In this document: in pieces, positions 10,284 through 19,231 of the stretch
Layout: each line of letters opens with the position of its first letter
How positions within the stretch are numbered: position 1 is the stretch's first letter
Source: Pseudomonas sp. Irchel s3b2
GTDB lineage: Bacteria > Pseudomonadota > Gammaproteobacteria > Pseudomonadales > Pseudomonadaceae
Direction: 5' to 3'
Assembly (NCBI RefSeq): GCF_900187445.1
Contig: NZ_FYEB01000003.1
Span: forward strand, 372,001-436,000
Length of the DNA stretch: 64,000 nucleotides
Program-made: the position numbers and the translations under genes
Notes under the pieces: generated by a model
What the model saw: the letters and a program-made list of their open reading frames with translations, nothing else
The model's database searches: none
Told to the model about the DNA's origin: nothing

Positions 10284-11435
10284 ATGACCCAGTGTTTCAA
10301 AGAACAACCCTGCGATGAGCAGCGCCTGAACTACAACAGCACGCCCGTTGCTGACTGTGAATGCAATGAGGTGCGGCTTTATGGCAGCAAGACCCTCGTT
10401 ACCGACGTGCCGATTCTTACGTGCTCATGCCTGTGGCGTCGCTACCAGCGAGAGGCGGAAGAAATCGTCGCACCTGATGGTGTATTGATTGGCGACCCGG
10501 TAGAGCGCAACCGCGTGATCAATGCTGCGTACGCCCGATTGTGGCTGCATGACTCAAGGTTTCAGTGGGCTGGGCTGGCGGCGTTTGCCTCAAAGCAGGT
10601 CGGTTGTGGATTACTCCATGCGACGGACAGTATTGAACTCATTCGCGAGGAGCGAGAGGCGCTGCAGCGTTTGCGGGAAAGCCGGCGTGAGTCAGGGTTA
10701 TTGACTCGGGACAGAATGTCCAAGCAGGCAGATGAATTGCATGACTATAAAGAAGCCGACTCGCGTAATCCGGTGCCCTCTGTGGATTTCCGTTCACAAG
10801 GGGAGGACTTGTCGCTAGTTCAACAGCAGTTCCGGCATGTGCACGACATGATGGCGCTGGGCAATACCACGTTGTTTCTGGATGTCTTTCCGTTGCATGA
10901 GTTTTATGCGAAGCGTGGGTTGGAGGAGTTGAAGCAGTGCCTGGACGCTCGAGGAGGAATTTTTGATCATCCGGCATATCCTGTGCTGTGGCCGGTGGAG
11001 CGAGAGAAGCTACAGTTTGGGCTGAATCAGCCCGAGATTTTGCTAGCGTTCGAAGCTATAGACGCTGGGGATATAGCCGGTAGCGTGGAGTATCTGGCGT
11101 GGCATGAGCAGAAAAACATCCTGCAGTCGGTCATCTATGAAGACCGCCAACTGGTGGCGTTGCTGCGTGGCAATCATGCTGCCTACGTCACAGGCTTTCC
11201 TTCCGGTGTGGCCCAGGCGATCGAGTTGACGCTCACCAGCCAATGCCAGCGCGTGGAGGACGGGCGCACCATCGGTTTTGGCAATAACCCGCTGGCGGAT
11301 TTGTCGGACCTCAAGCAACGAATGGCCTTCGTGCTCCAGGCCGCGAGACGCTTTGATCAACTGCTCAACGACCACCAGCGTAGTGCCCTGGAGCAGTCGA
11401 TCAGCGAGATAGCATCGCGTGGTGCAAGCTCATGA
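10284..11435 (+). CDS. DUF2515-like protein heading an orphan T6SS Hcp module
   Basis: The product is about 383 residues from the ATG at 10284; a TTG at 10221 would add 21 residues and neither start has a clear ribosome binding site. No signal peptide or membrane helix is seen, so it is probably cytoplasmic. The segment NRVINAAYARLWLHDSRFQW followed by AGLAAFASKQVGCGLLHA (about residues 75-115) resembles DUF2515 proteins (Bacillus YppC type), whose function is not known. Its stop overlaps the start of the next gene (ATGA), so the two are translationally coupled and in turn precede hcp. A role as T6SS cargo or accessory protein is inference from context only. Confidence 0.7.
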   Translation: MTQCFKEQPCDEQRLNYNSTPVADCECNEVRLYGSKTLVTDVPILTCSCLWRRYQREAEEIVAPDGVLIGDPVERNRVINAAYARLWLHDSRFQWAGLAAFASKQVGCGLLHATDSIELIREEREALQRLRESRRESGLLTRDRMSKQADELHDYKEADSRNPVPSVDFRSQGEDLSLVQQQFRHVHDMMALGNTTLFLDVFPLHEFYAKRGLEELKQCLDARGGIFDHPAYPVLWPVEREKLQFGLNQPEILLAFEAIDAGDIAGSVEYLAWHEQKNILQSVIYEDRQLVALLRGNHAAYVTGFPSGVAQAIELTLTSQCQRVEDGRTIGFGNNPLADLSDLKQRMAFVLQAARRFDQLLNDHQRSALEQSISEIASRGASS

Positions 11436-12115
11436 AGCTGCGGCCATGGCTGTTCGGTAGGCATTGTGGCGCATGGCTGCTGGTTCTGGCGGTCCTGGCG
11501 CTGGCCGCTAAACATCAGCTGACGCAGCCTCTGTGGGACGAGCCTGAAGTCGTTGTTGAGCTGGGAGGGACGTATGAAGACCTGAGCAGAAACTCTTCTG
11601 TCACTGTTACATCGCCAATACGCGGGCACATCACCTACGGCATTCCCAAGGCCGATGCAAGGTTGCGATTCGTCGATCCGCAGTTCGGGTTCACCACGCC
11701 TGCGGCGCGTTTTTTTACGGTCGGTTATAACGACAATGTCATTTACAGCCTCCGCATGTCCCCACAGGTCGAGCCGCTCCTGATAGACGACGCTCTTAAA
11801 GTTGTTCTCGACCTGCAAGGCCAGTGGCGCGAAAAAGGTTGGGTACCAAGGTTGCTGCGAAACAATCCCACGATTGCCGATACCCCCGAATGGCGGGCGT
11901 GGCTTCGGCAGGGAATTCTGGCCGGGCGATCTTATTGGCTGGCCGGCGATAAGTATCAGGCCGTGCTGGTACTCGGCCGCTTCAAGGATTCTAGAAAACC
12001 CACCGAAGAGCGTTACCTCATTGACCTCTCAGTTGCCAAACCCTGGACGCCCTTCGACGAAATCGAAGACATGTACGACGAACCCAGTCACTTCCCCGCC
12101 CCGCAACCCAACTAA
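11432..12115 (+). CDS. Membrane-anchored periplasmic protein of the Hcp module, function unknown
   Basis: The product is 227 residues. One N-terminal hydrophobic helix (about residues 13-27, WLLVLAVLALAA) with basic residues before it and no lipobox suggests an inner-membrane anchor with about 200 residues in the periplasm. No catalytic motif is recognised. The region HITYGIPKADARLRFVDPQF reads like a beta-rich fold. It overlaps the preceding gene by four bases and ends 14 bp before hcp. A coupled anchored periplasmic protein beside T6SS genes could be an immunity protein or an assembly factor; the sequence does not decide. Confidence 0.65.
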   Translation: MKLRPWLFGRHCGAWLLVLAVLALAAKHQLTQPLWDEPEVVVELGGTYEDLSRNSSVTVTSPIRGHITYGIPKADARLRFVDPQFGFTTPAARFFTVGYNDNVIYSLRMSPQVEPLLIDDALKVVLDLQGQWREKGWVPRLLRNNPTIADTPEWRAWLRQGILAGRSYWLAGDKYQAVLVLGRFKDSRKPTEERYLIDLSVAKPWTPFDEIEDMYDEPSHFPAPQPN

Positions 12116-12129
12116 AAAGGAGCCCCACC

Positions 12130-12636
12130 ATGCCAACCCCCGCCTTCATGACCCTCCACGGCAAACGACAAGGCTTGATCAGCGCCGGGGCCTTCACCGA
12201 GGCATCGGTGGGCAACGTCTACCAATTGGGGCGCGAGGACCAGATTATGATCCAGGCCCTGAGCCATGGCATTTTCGTGCCCAGAGGGTCGGGAGCGGGA
12301 CGCCGGATGCACAAGCCCTTGATCATCACCAAGACAATCGACAAGGCTTCGCCGCTGATCAACATCGCTTTGTGTTCCGGGGAATTGCTCAGCAAGTGCC
12401 GTGTCGAGTGGTATCGCACCTCGGCCCATGGCACTCAGGAGCATTTCTACACGATGGAGCTGGAAGACGCGGTGATCATCGGCGCCGAAGTGCTCATGCC
12501 GCATTGCCAGGATCCCGCCACTGCTTACCTCACTCAGCTGGAGAAGGTCCACTTCAGTTACCGGCGGATCTATTGGCGGCATGAGGTCAGCCGAACCATG
12601 GGCTCTGACGAATGGAGCGCCGAGGAGCAGGGATGA
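12130..12636 (+). CDS. hcp: Hcp-family T6SS tube protein (TssD)
   Basis: Hcp hexamers stack into the inner tube of the type VI secretion system and carry small cargo in their lumen. The product is 168 residues, the normal Hcp size, with the family opening (AFMTLHGKRQGLISAGAFTE), the loop QIMIQALSHGIFVPRG, the strand KPLIITKTIDKASPLI and the C-terminal KVHFSYRRIYWRHE. AAAAGGAG lies 8 bases before the ATG. No tss sheath, baseplate or ClpV genes are in the window, so this is an orphan Hcp that must rely on machinery elsewhere. Its stop codon overlaps the next start (ATGA). Confidence 0.93.
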   Translation: MPTPAFMTLHGKRQGLISAGAFTEASVGNVYQLGREDQIMIQALSHGIFVPRGSGAGRRMHKPLIITKTIDKASPLINIALCSGELLSKCRVEWYRTSAHGTQEHFYTMELEDAVIIGAEVLMPHCQDPATAYLTQLEKVHFSYRRIYWRHEVSRTMGSDEWSAEEQG

Positions 12637-13109
12637 GGCTCGTCAAGGAGTTTCATCTATCCGCGTGGGAGCGCCAACATGCTTGTTCCAGTGAGCAAGC
12701 ACTGGATTACGTGCGCCAGGCGTTGCTCGATCGGCAACCCATCGAAGGCCTGGACGAGTTGCGTGCCGGCCTGCTGATCAATATCGACAGCGAGGTGCTG
12801 GAGCAGGTCGAGCGTGGCGAGTGGTGGCTGATCCGGGCTGAGGCCGACTTTGGCGACTGGGTGGTGCCAGCGCGCACATTCGATCAGGCGGTCATCGAGT
12901 TGATGAAAAATCCGCCGGTTCAGCCCTCGCGACGGCCAAGAATCTTCCGTCTGGTTGACAGCGTAACGGGCGAGCCGCTGACGCGGCAGCCGTATATCGC
13001 GACTGTGGACGGGCAGGCTGCCCAGCGCCGAACCGACGGTGAGGGCATCGCCCATCTTTTTGCTTCGGCGCAGGTGAGGGAGATTTCAATGAAGGTCATT
13101 GGCGTATAG
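12633..13109 (+). CDS. Candidate Hcp-associated protein with C-terminal transthyretin-like domain
   Basis: The start is the ATG at 12633, overlapping the hcp stop and preceded by GAGGAG, giving 158 residues. No signal peptide is present. Residues 1-105 show no known motif. The last 50 residues (IFRLVDSVTGEPLTRQPYIA, then a short TDGEGIAHLF turn) resemble the transthyretin-like modules found at the ends of VgrG proteins and in peptidoglycan-targeting T6SS effectors, where they help loading. Coupling to hcp suggests secreted cargo or an Hcp adaptor. No enzyme domain is recognised, so a toxic activity is not claimed. Confidence 0.6.
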   Translation: MRLVKEFHLSAWERQHACSSEQALDYVRQALLDRQPIEGLDELRAGLLINIDSEVLEQVERGEWWLIRAEADFGDWVVPARTFDQAVIELMKNPPVQPSRRPRIFRLVDSVTGEPLTRQPYIATVDGQAAQRRTDGEGIAHLFASAQVREISMKVIGV

Positions 13110-13262
13110 CGCGGGCATGGATGCTTGAGTTCATTGGCAACGGTTGCCGCAGATTCGTGCGGTAATTTTCGGGATAAGCCCAACGGCAGGTGCCGGTCAA
13201 AGGCACGTTGTTGTATGGTTGTGGTCGAACCGATGAACTCAAGTGATTGAAAGGATATCGCC

Positions 13263-14330
13263 ATGCTGGACTGGAAGAACCGCACAGGCAGCGCGCCTGA
13301 GCGTGCCGCTGAACCAAAATCGGCCACCCGCAGTTATCTTGGCGGCCTATTGTTCAGCCGGGCGCTGGCTACGCTAATCGTTCTTTACCTGCTGGTAGCG
13401 ATCGGGTTGGGCTGGTACTGGAGCCAGGAACCGGCGCTGTTCCCGGTTCAGCAGAATGCCCAAGTAGCGGCCGAGAAAGAAGGCAAGCAGATGGTGGTCG
13501 GGTACACCACGGTGGAAACCCTCAAGACCGTCGCCGGTACTTTGCTGACCAAACCGGGCGGCTATATTTCCAACGACCGTTTCCCGCCAGGCCTATGGAT
13601 GGACAACATGTCGAGCTGGGAATATGGCGTGCTGGTCCAGGTCCGCGACCTGAGCCGTGCGCTGCGTAAAGACTTCGCCCGTTCCCAGTCACAATCCGCC
13701 GAAGACGCCGACCTGGCCAAGGCCGAGCCGCGTTTCAACTTCGACAACAAAAGCTGGGTGCTGCCATCCAGTGAGTCCGAGTATCAGGAAGGCATCAATT
13801 CCCTGAGTCGCTATCAGGCTCGTCTGTCGGGTCCTGACCAGAAAAGTGCACTGTTCTATGCCCGCGCCGACAACCTGAACAACTGGCTGGGTGATGTGGG
13901 AACCCGTTTGGGTTCGCTGTCGCAACGGCTGTCGGCCAGTGTCGGCCGGGTCAAGCTCAACACCGCATTGAAAACCGAAGTCCCGGCGCTCGGTCAGGTG
14001 CCGCAGGTTGACGAAGAAGTCGTCGAAACTCCGTGGCTGCAGATCGATAACGTGTTCTACGAAGCCCGCGGTCAGGCCTGGGCCTTGTCCCACTTGCTGC
14101 GCGCCATCGAAGTCGACTTCGCCGATGTGCTGGCGAAGAAAAACGCCACGGTCAGCGTGCGTCAGATCATTCGTGAGCTGGAGGCTTCGCAAGAGCCGGT
14201 CTGGAGCCCGATGATCCTCAACGGCAGCGGCTTCGGTGTGCTGGCTAACCACTCGCTGGTCATGGCCAATTACATCTCCCGGGCCAACGCTGCGGTGATC
14301 GATTTGCGTCAATTGCTCAATCAGGGTTGA
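13263..14330 (+). CDS. DUF2333 family inner-membrane protein
   Basis: The product is 355 residues with one N-terminal membrane helix (about residues 37-57, LATLIVLYLLVAIGLGWYW) and a large periplasmic part. Segments such as PGGYISNDRFPPGLWMDNM and PSSESEYQEGINSLSRYQ match the DUF2333 family, common in Pseudomonas and of unknown function. It lies four bases before the Nudix gene, an arrangement recalled from PAO1 PA4842-PA4841. In PAO1 the gene next to it on the other side is gcbA, which here is displaced by the Hcp module. Function cannot be stated. Confidence 0.88.
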   Translation: MLDWKNRTGSAPERAAEPKSATRSYLGGLLFSRALATLIVLYLLVAIGLGWYWSQEPALFPVQQNAQVAAEKEGKQMVVGYTTVETLKTVAGTLLTKPGGYISNDRFPPGLWMDNMSSWEYGVLVQVRDLSRALRKDFARSQSQSAEDADLAKAEPRFNFDNKSWVLPSSESEYQEGINSLSRYQARLSGPDQKSALFYARADNLNNWLGDVGTRLGSLSQRLSASVGRVKLNTALKTEVPALGQVPQVDEEVVETPWLQIDNVFYEARGQAWALSHLLRAIEVDFADVLAKKNATVSVRQIIRELEASQEPVWSPMILNGSGFGVLANHSLVMANYISRANAAVIDLRQLLNQG

Positions 14331-14333
14331 GTC

Positions 14334-14903
14334 ATGGTTGATAGTTCCATCGATAGCATGCGTGAGGCCGCCCACCGCGCGGCCTCCGATGCCGAACAGA
14401 TCGCCTGGGTCGACGAACAGGACAACCTGCTCGGCGCTCTGGTCCGCTCCGACCTGCGCGAACGCGAGCTGATCGGGCGCGGCACCTACATCATGCTGTT
14501 CAATTCTGCCGGTGAGCTGTGCGTGCACCGGCGTACCCTGAGCAAAGCGATTTACCCCGGTTACTGGGACGTGGCGGCCGGCGGCATGGTGCTGGCCACC
14601 GAAACTTACGCCGAATCGGCGGCCCGTGAGCTGGAAGAAGAGCTGGGCGTGAGCGGTGTGGAACTGACTGCCCATGATCACTTTTTCTTCGAGGACACCG
14701 GCAACCGACTCTGGTGTTCGGCGTTTTCGGCGGTGTGGGACGGCCCGTTGATCCTGCAGCCGGAAGAAGTGCTTGAAGCGCGCTTCATCCCGATCGATCA
14801 GGTCCTGCTGGAAATCACGCAGAAGCCTTATTGCCCGGACTCTCTGGCCGCCTTGCAGCGCTATCTTCGTGCCCAAGGGAATAACGTCGCAAAAGAGCTA
14901 TAA
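14334..14903 (+). CDS. Nudix hydrolase
   Basis: This is a cytoplasmic pyrophosphohydrolase of 189 residues. The Nudix box is complete: GGMVLATETYAESAARELEE followed by ELGV (about residues 83-106), matching Gx5Ex7REUxEExGU. The layout, with an N-terminal beta-domain before the Nudix fold and no extra zinc motif, resembles the YfcD/IPP-isomerase-like subgroup. The substrate is unknown. It starts four bases after the DUF2333 stop and ends at a hairpin terminator, so the two form an operon. Confidence 0.92.
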   Translation: MVDSSIDSMREAAHRAASDAEQIAWVDEQDNLLGALVRSDLRERELIGRGTYIMLFNSAGELCVHRRTLSKAIYPGYWDVAAGGMVLATETYAESAARELEEELGVSGVELTAHDHFFFEDTGNRLWCSAFSAVWDGPLILQPEEVLEARFIPIDQVLLEITQKPYCPDSLAALQRYLRAQGNNVAKEL

Positions 14904-14909
14904 ATTGGC

Positions 14910-14940
14910 GCCGATTGGCTCTTAGCAATCGGCCTTTTTG
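14910..14940 (+). terminator. Rho-independent terminator after the Nudix gene
   Basis: A perfect 8-bp stem GCCGATTG/CAATCGGC with an 8-base loop is followed by CTTTTTG. It starts seven bases past the Nudix stop codon. Confidence 0.9.
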
Positions 14941-14985
14941 CCGTTACACTGCGCGACCTTTTCAAGCTGAACCGGTAATGCTTGT

Positions 14986-15077
14986 TGTAGGAGCTGCCGT
15001 AGGCTGCGATCTTTTGACTTTAGCTTTTGAGTCAAAATCAAAAGATCGCAGCCTCGTTGCACTCGTCAGCTCCTACA
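14986..15077. repeat. Repeat doublet of the GGAGCTGCC...GCGATCTTTTGA type
   Basis: Outer arms TGTAGGAGCTGC / CAGCTCCTACA and inner arms GGCTGCGATCTTTTGA / TCAAAAGATCGCAGCC form a long imperfect hairpin. Half-copies of the same family occur at 21938-21969 and 51442-51478. It lies between the Nudix terminator and yciH. Confidence 0.85.
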
Positions 15078-15177
15078 CCGGGTTTTCCGTTTCAGTAGCG
15101 CTGCCCCTGCCTGAGTGGGGCTTCGCGGTCGATGGCATCTGCCACGACCAGTCTTTGTCCTCCCAAGAGGATTGCCG

Positions 15178-15549
15178 GTGGCCAAAAAAGCCGCATCCTT
15201 CGCCGCCCTTGGTGGCCTGGTATTTTCCACCGACGCAGGTCGTCATTGCCCGGATTGCAGTCAACCGGTGGATGCCTGCATCTGCAAACAAACCGTTATT
15301 CCGGCCGGCGACGGCATCGCTCGCGTGCGTCGCGAAAGCAAGGGCCGTGGCGGCAAAACGGTGACCACCATCACCGGCGTGCCGTTGGCCGAAGACGCGC
15401 TCAAGGAACTGGCCACCACGTTGAAAAAACGTTGCGGAACCGGTGGGGCGTTGAAAGACGGAATCATCGAAATCCAGGGCGATCATGTCGAGCTACTCTT
15501 GGCCGAGCTGATCAAACACGGTTTCAAGGCGAAGAAGTCCGGCGGCTAG
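15178..15549 (+). CDS. yciH: SUI1/eIF1-family translation factor YciH
   Basis: The product is a small cytoplasmic SUI1-fold protein, related to eukaryotic eIF1, thought to tune start-site choice. The start chosen is GTG at 15178 with AAGAGG eight bases upstream, giving 123 residues; an ATG upstream in frame has no such site. CPDCSQPVDACIC at residues 22-34 has four Cys in a CxxC arrangement often seen in pseudomonad copies. The SUI1 core is in the second half (KTVTTITGVP, LKDGIIEIQGDH). It precedes speA, as in PAO1. Confidence 0.93.
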   Translation: MAKKAASFAALGGLVFSTDAGRHCPDCSQPVDACICKQTVIPAGDGIARVRRESKGRGGKTVTTITGVPLAEDALKELATTLKKRCGTGGALKDGIIEIQGDHVELLLAELIKHGFKAKKSGG

Positions 15550-15553
15550 CAGC

Positions 15554-15631
15554 CTCTGTGAAAACCACCCGCGGCTTGATCCAGTCCCGACTTCATTGCG
15601 GGCTGGCGTCGTCTCCATGGTTTTCACAGAG
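15554..15631. repeat. Inverted repeat between yciH and speA
   Basis: CTCTGTGAAAACCA at 15554-15567 is exactly repeated in inverse at 15618-15631 (TGGTTTTCACAGAG), with 50 bases between. It could form a stem-loop in the yciH transcript end or the speA leader. No T-run follows, so it is not called a terminator. Confidence 0.7.
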
Positions 15632-15768
15632 CCTGTTCATGACCGGTTTCTAAACTCACTGCGGTCAGCGAGGTCTACCCCCTCGTTGACGAATCGTCAT
15701 TTTCATTCTTTAGACTGCGCCGGCCTGAACCCAGGCGACGCTCTATGACTTCTTTATAGGGGACTTCG

Positions 15769-17682
15769 ATGTCCGTACGACGCACACGCAAAGACGATGG
15801 CAGCCAATGGACAGTTGCGGACAGCCGCAGTGTTTACGGGATTCGCCATTGGGGGGCCGGGTATTTCGCGATCAATGACGCCGGTCGCGTCGAAGTTCGT
15901 CCGAACGGCCCGACCAGTTCATCTATCGACCTGTTCGAGCAAGTCGACCAACTGCGCAAAAGCGGTTTGTCCTTGCCGTTGCTGGTGCGTTTCCCCGACA
16001 TCCTGCAAGACCGCGTGCGTCAACTGACCGGCGCGTTCGACGCCAACATCGAACGCCTGGAATACCAGAGCAAGTACACCGCGCTGTACCCGATCAAGGT
16101 TAACCAGCAGGAAGCGGTGATCGAAAACATCATTGCCACCCAGAACGTATCGATCGGTCTGGAAGCCGGCTCCAAGCCGGAACTGCTGGCGGTGCTGGCG
16201 CTGGCGCCGAAGGGCGGCACCATCGTCTGCAACGGTTACAAGGACCGCGAGTTCATCCGTCTGGCGCTGATGGGCCAGAAGCTCGGTCACAACGTATTCA
16301 TCGTGATCGAGAAAGAATCCGAAGTCGGCCTGGTGATCGAAGAAGCGGCGTCGCTCAAGGTCAAGCCGCAGGTCGGCCTGCGCGTGCGCCTGTCGTCCCT
16401 GGCGTCGAGCAAGTGGGCAGACACCGGTGGCGAAAAATCCAAGTTCGGCCTGTCGGCGGCGCAACTGCTGTCGGTGGTCGAGCGTTTCCGCGCTGCCGGC
16501 CTGGATCAGGGCATTCGCCTGCTGCACTTCCACATGGGCTCGCAGATTGCCAACCTGGCGGACTACCAGCACGGCTTCAAGGAAGCGATCCGTTACTACG
16601 GCGAGCTGCGCAACCTTGGTCTGCCGGTGGATCACATCGACGTCGGCGGCGGTCTGGGTGTCGACTACGATGGCACTCACTCGCGTAATGCCAGTTCGAT
16701 CAACTACGACATGGACGATTACGCCGGTGTCGTGGTCGGGATGCTCAAGGAGTTCTGCGACGCGCAGAGCCTGCCGCACCCGAACATCTTCTCTGAAAGT
16801 GGCCGCTCCCTGACCGCTCACCACGCCATGCTGGTGGTGCAGGTGACCGACGTCGAGAAACACAACGACGACGTGCCGAAGATCGATAACAAGGAAGAGC
16901 TGCCGGAAACCGTGCAGTGGCTGGTTGACCTGCTCGGCCCGACCGACATCGAAATGGTCACCGAGACCTACTGGCGCGCCACGCACTACATGAGCGACGT
17001 GGCCACTCAATACGCCGATGGCAAGCTGACCCTGGCGCAAAAAGCCCTGGCCGAGCAATGCTACTTCGCCGTTTGCCGCCGCCTGCATAACTCGTTGAAG
17101 GCCCGTCAGCGTTCCCACCGTCAGGTGCTCGACGAACTCAACGACAAGCTGGCCGACAAGTACATCTGCAATTTCTCGGTATTCCAGAGCCTGCCGGACA
17201 CCTGGGCCATCGGCCAGGTCCTGCCGATCCTGCCGCTGCACCGTCTCGACGAAGAGCCGCTGCGCCGTGCGGTGCTGCAAGACCTGACCTGCGACTCCGA
17301 CGGCAAGATCAAGCAATACGTCGATGAGCAGAGCATCGAAACCAGCCTGCCGGTACACGGTTTGAACGAAGGTGAAGACTATCTGCTGGGGATTTTCCTC
17401 GTTGGTGCCTACCAGGAAATTCTCGGCGACATGCACAACCTGTTCGGTGACACCGACTCGGTGAACATCTACCAGAACGCCGACGGTAGCGTGTACCACG
17501 CCGGTATCGAAACCCACGACACCATCGAAGACATGCTGCGTTACGTACACTTGTCGCCGGAAGAGCTGATGACCCACTACCGCGACAAGTGCGCCAGCGC
17601 CCGCATCAGCGCCGCCGAGCGCACCCAGTTCCTCGATGCCTTACGTCTGGGCCTGACCCGTTCGTCTTACCTGTCTTCTTGA
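15769..17682 (+). CDS. speA: Biosynthetic arginine decarboxylase
   Basis: SpeA decarboxylates arginine to agmatine using pyridoxal phosphate, feeding putrescine and spermidine synthesis. The product is 637 residues, normal for the long biosynthetic form. The PLP lysine is in YPIKVNQQ near residue 107. [18 protein letters not shown] and [12 protein letters not shown] are the fold III decarboxylase signatures. The start is the ATG at 15769 with AGGGG upstream. It is monocistronic as far as seen: the next gene begins 232 bp downstream and belongs to a T6SS module. Confidence 0.98.
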   Translation: MSVRRTRKDDGSQWTVADSRSVYGIRHWGAGYFAINDAGRVEVRPNGPTSSSIDLFEQVDQLRKSGLSLPLLVRFPDILQDRVRQLTGAFDANIERLEYQSKYTALYPIKVNQQEAVIENIIATQNVSIGLEAGSKPELLAVLALAPKGGTIVCNGYKDREFIRLALMGQKLGHNVFIVIEKESEVGLVIEEAASLKVKPQVGLRVRLSSLASSKWADTGGEKSKFGLSAAQLLSVVERFRAAGLDQGIRLLHFHMGSQIANLADYQHGFKEAIRYYGELRNLGLPVDHIDVGGGLGVDYDGTHSRNASSINYDMDDYAGVVVGMLKEFCDAQSLPHPNIFSESGRSLTAHHAMLVVQVTDVEKHNDDVPKIDNKEELPETVQWLVDLLGPTDIEMVTETYWRATHYMSDVATQYADGKLTLAQKALAEQCYFAVCRRLHNSLKARQRSHRQVLDELNDKLADKYICNFSVFQSLPDTWAIGQVLPILPLHRLDEEPLRRAVLQDLTCDSDGKIKQYVDEQSIETSLPVHGLNEGEDYLLGIFLVGAYQEILGDMHNLFGDTDSVNIYQNADGSVYHAGIETHDTIEDMLRYVHLSPEELMTHYRDKCASARISAAERTQFLDALRLGLTRSSYLSS

Positions 17683-17914
17683 GGTAAGGTTCCGTTCTCA
17701 TCGGGTTGTCTGAAAATTCTCCATACGTTGGGGAAATTTCAGATGACCTGGTGCGACACTTCTCTCTTTTCAAGCGAAATGACCCACAGACCGGGCTATC
17801 CAGCGATGTGGTCTTCTTTTCGCGTAGGTCATTTCCTAAGTTGTACTTCGGCACTCTACTCGGCCATGTCTCTCAGCGAGAATCCCCGGCCGCCCCTCCT
17901 GTAGAGAATCGCCG

Positions 17915-19231
17915 ATGTTCGATCCAGCCAACGAGCCATCATTTCGTCTGGATATAGCGGGTCTTCCCGACCCCTTTGAGGTCTTGGCCTTTACCGGTAG
18001 CGAAGCCATCAGCGAGCCTTTTATGTTCGACGTGGATCTGCTGAACAGTGACCCGACGCTGGACCTCGCAAGCCTGCTGTACCGCTCGGCCTTTTTGCAC
18101 TTCGGGCCTGAGGGGCAGGGTATTCACGGGCAGTTGCTTGGCCTCGTTCAGCTCGGCCATGGCGGTGAGCCCAGGCTCTGTCGTGTCCGTCTGGGTCCCA
18201 GGCTGGCATGTCTGGCCCAGCGCTTCAATCAACGAATCTTCAGCCATCGTTCGGTGCCGGAGATTCTCGCTCAGGTGCTCAAGGAGCACGGCATTACCGG
18301 CCAGGATCAGCGCTTCGACCTGAGTGGCGATTACCCGCCCCGTGATTTCTGCACGCAGTACCGGGAATCGGACCTGCAATTTCTCCAGCGTCTGTGCGCC
18401 CAGGCGCGGCTTCATTACTCCTTCGAACACTGCGCACGCGGACACTGTCTGGTGTTCGGTGATGGGCAGTTTCGCTGTGGCGAAGAAGGCAACTTCGAGG
18501 GGGAGGGCGAGCGGCCAGGAGTGCATCAGTTCAAGCTTCACGGTTGCGGGCAGATCGCCGAAGGCCAGACGAATCTGGCGACATTGCGCAGTGGTCAACT
18601 GATGCCGCTGTCCGGCCATCCGAGCGTGGACTGGAATCGTCTCTGGCTACTGACCCGTGTCGAACATCTGGGAGGGCAGGAACCGGGGCTTCCTTATAGC
18701 AACCAACTGCGCGCCGTTGTGCAGGAAATGCCTTTCGTGGCGGCTGATTCGGTCGTGAAACCCAGGATGCACAGCCTGCAGCGGGCGTGGGTGGTCGAGG
18801 TCGATGAGTCTCAACCGGATCTGTCCAGACCGGTAGCGGTGCAGTTTGACTGGCTTTATCAGGGTGAGGGCGCAGCGCCCAGCCACTGCTGGTTGCCGTT
18901 GGCTCCCGAGCTGGACGGCGCGGGCACCTTGCCGTTGAGTGAAGGCGCGCAGGTGCTGGTGAGCTTTATCGAAGGCGACCCGGACCAACCCGTGATCAGC
19001 GGATTTCTTCCCGGCGCAGCGTCGAGCGCAGAGCCAGTCATGCCCGACCTGCAACCCTCTTTGACGACCGATGTTAGCCCGGCGATCGAGGGCTTGCAGG
19101 GCTTGCTGCAAGCCAGCGAACCCTTGGTGCTCCTGTGCCTGCTGCCCGGCGGCGGCAGTTTCAGTCATTGCGCGCAGTCCTTTTGTACCTGCCGGGCGGC
19201 GATGCAGCTTGGCCAGAGTGGTGCGGCATGA
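17915..19231 (+). CDS. vgrG: Short VgrG-type T6SS spike protein
   Basis: VgrG trimers form the tip of the T6SS tube. This copy has 438 residues: a gp27-like base (about 1-300; FCTQYRESDLQFLQRLCAQA is the characteristic segment) and a gp5-type OB-fold (about 320-375, ending QVLVSFIEGDPDQPVISGF). The long beta-prism blade that brings typical VgrG proteins to 600 or more residues is missing. The last 60 residues are unlike VgrG repeats and include Cys-rich FSHCAQSFCTC. Its stop overlaps the start of a DUF4123 gene (ATGA). No other tss gene is present. Confidence 0.88.
   Translation: MFDPANEPSFRLDIAGLPDPFEVLAFTGSEAISEPFMFDVDLLNSDPTLDLASLLYRSAFLHFGPEGQGIHGQLLGLVQLGHGGEPRLCRVRLGPRLACLAQRFNQRIFSHRSVPEILAQVLKEHGITGQDQRFDLSGDYPPRDFCTQYRESDLQFLQRLCAQARLHYSFEHCARGHCLVFGDGQFRCGEEGNFEGEGERPGVHQFKLHGCGQIAEGQTNLATLRSGQLMPLSGHPSVDWNRLWLLTRVEHLGGQEPGLPYSNQLRAVVQEMPFVAADSVVKPRMHSLQRAWVVEVDESQPDLSRPVAVQFDWLYQGEGAAPSHCWLPLAPELDGAGTLPLSEGAQVLVSFIEGDPDQPVISGFLPGAASSAEPVMPDLQPSLTTDVSPAIEGLQGLLQASEPLVLLCLLPGGGSFSHCAQSFCTCRAAMQLGQSGAA

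Noticed and set aside
15919..17577. Long open frame of 552 codons opposite speA
   Set aside because: It is a shadow of a GC-rich coding gene: speA has full-length motifs, and the antisense product shows no recognisable domain and is rich in Val, Gln and His as expected for an antisense frame.
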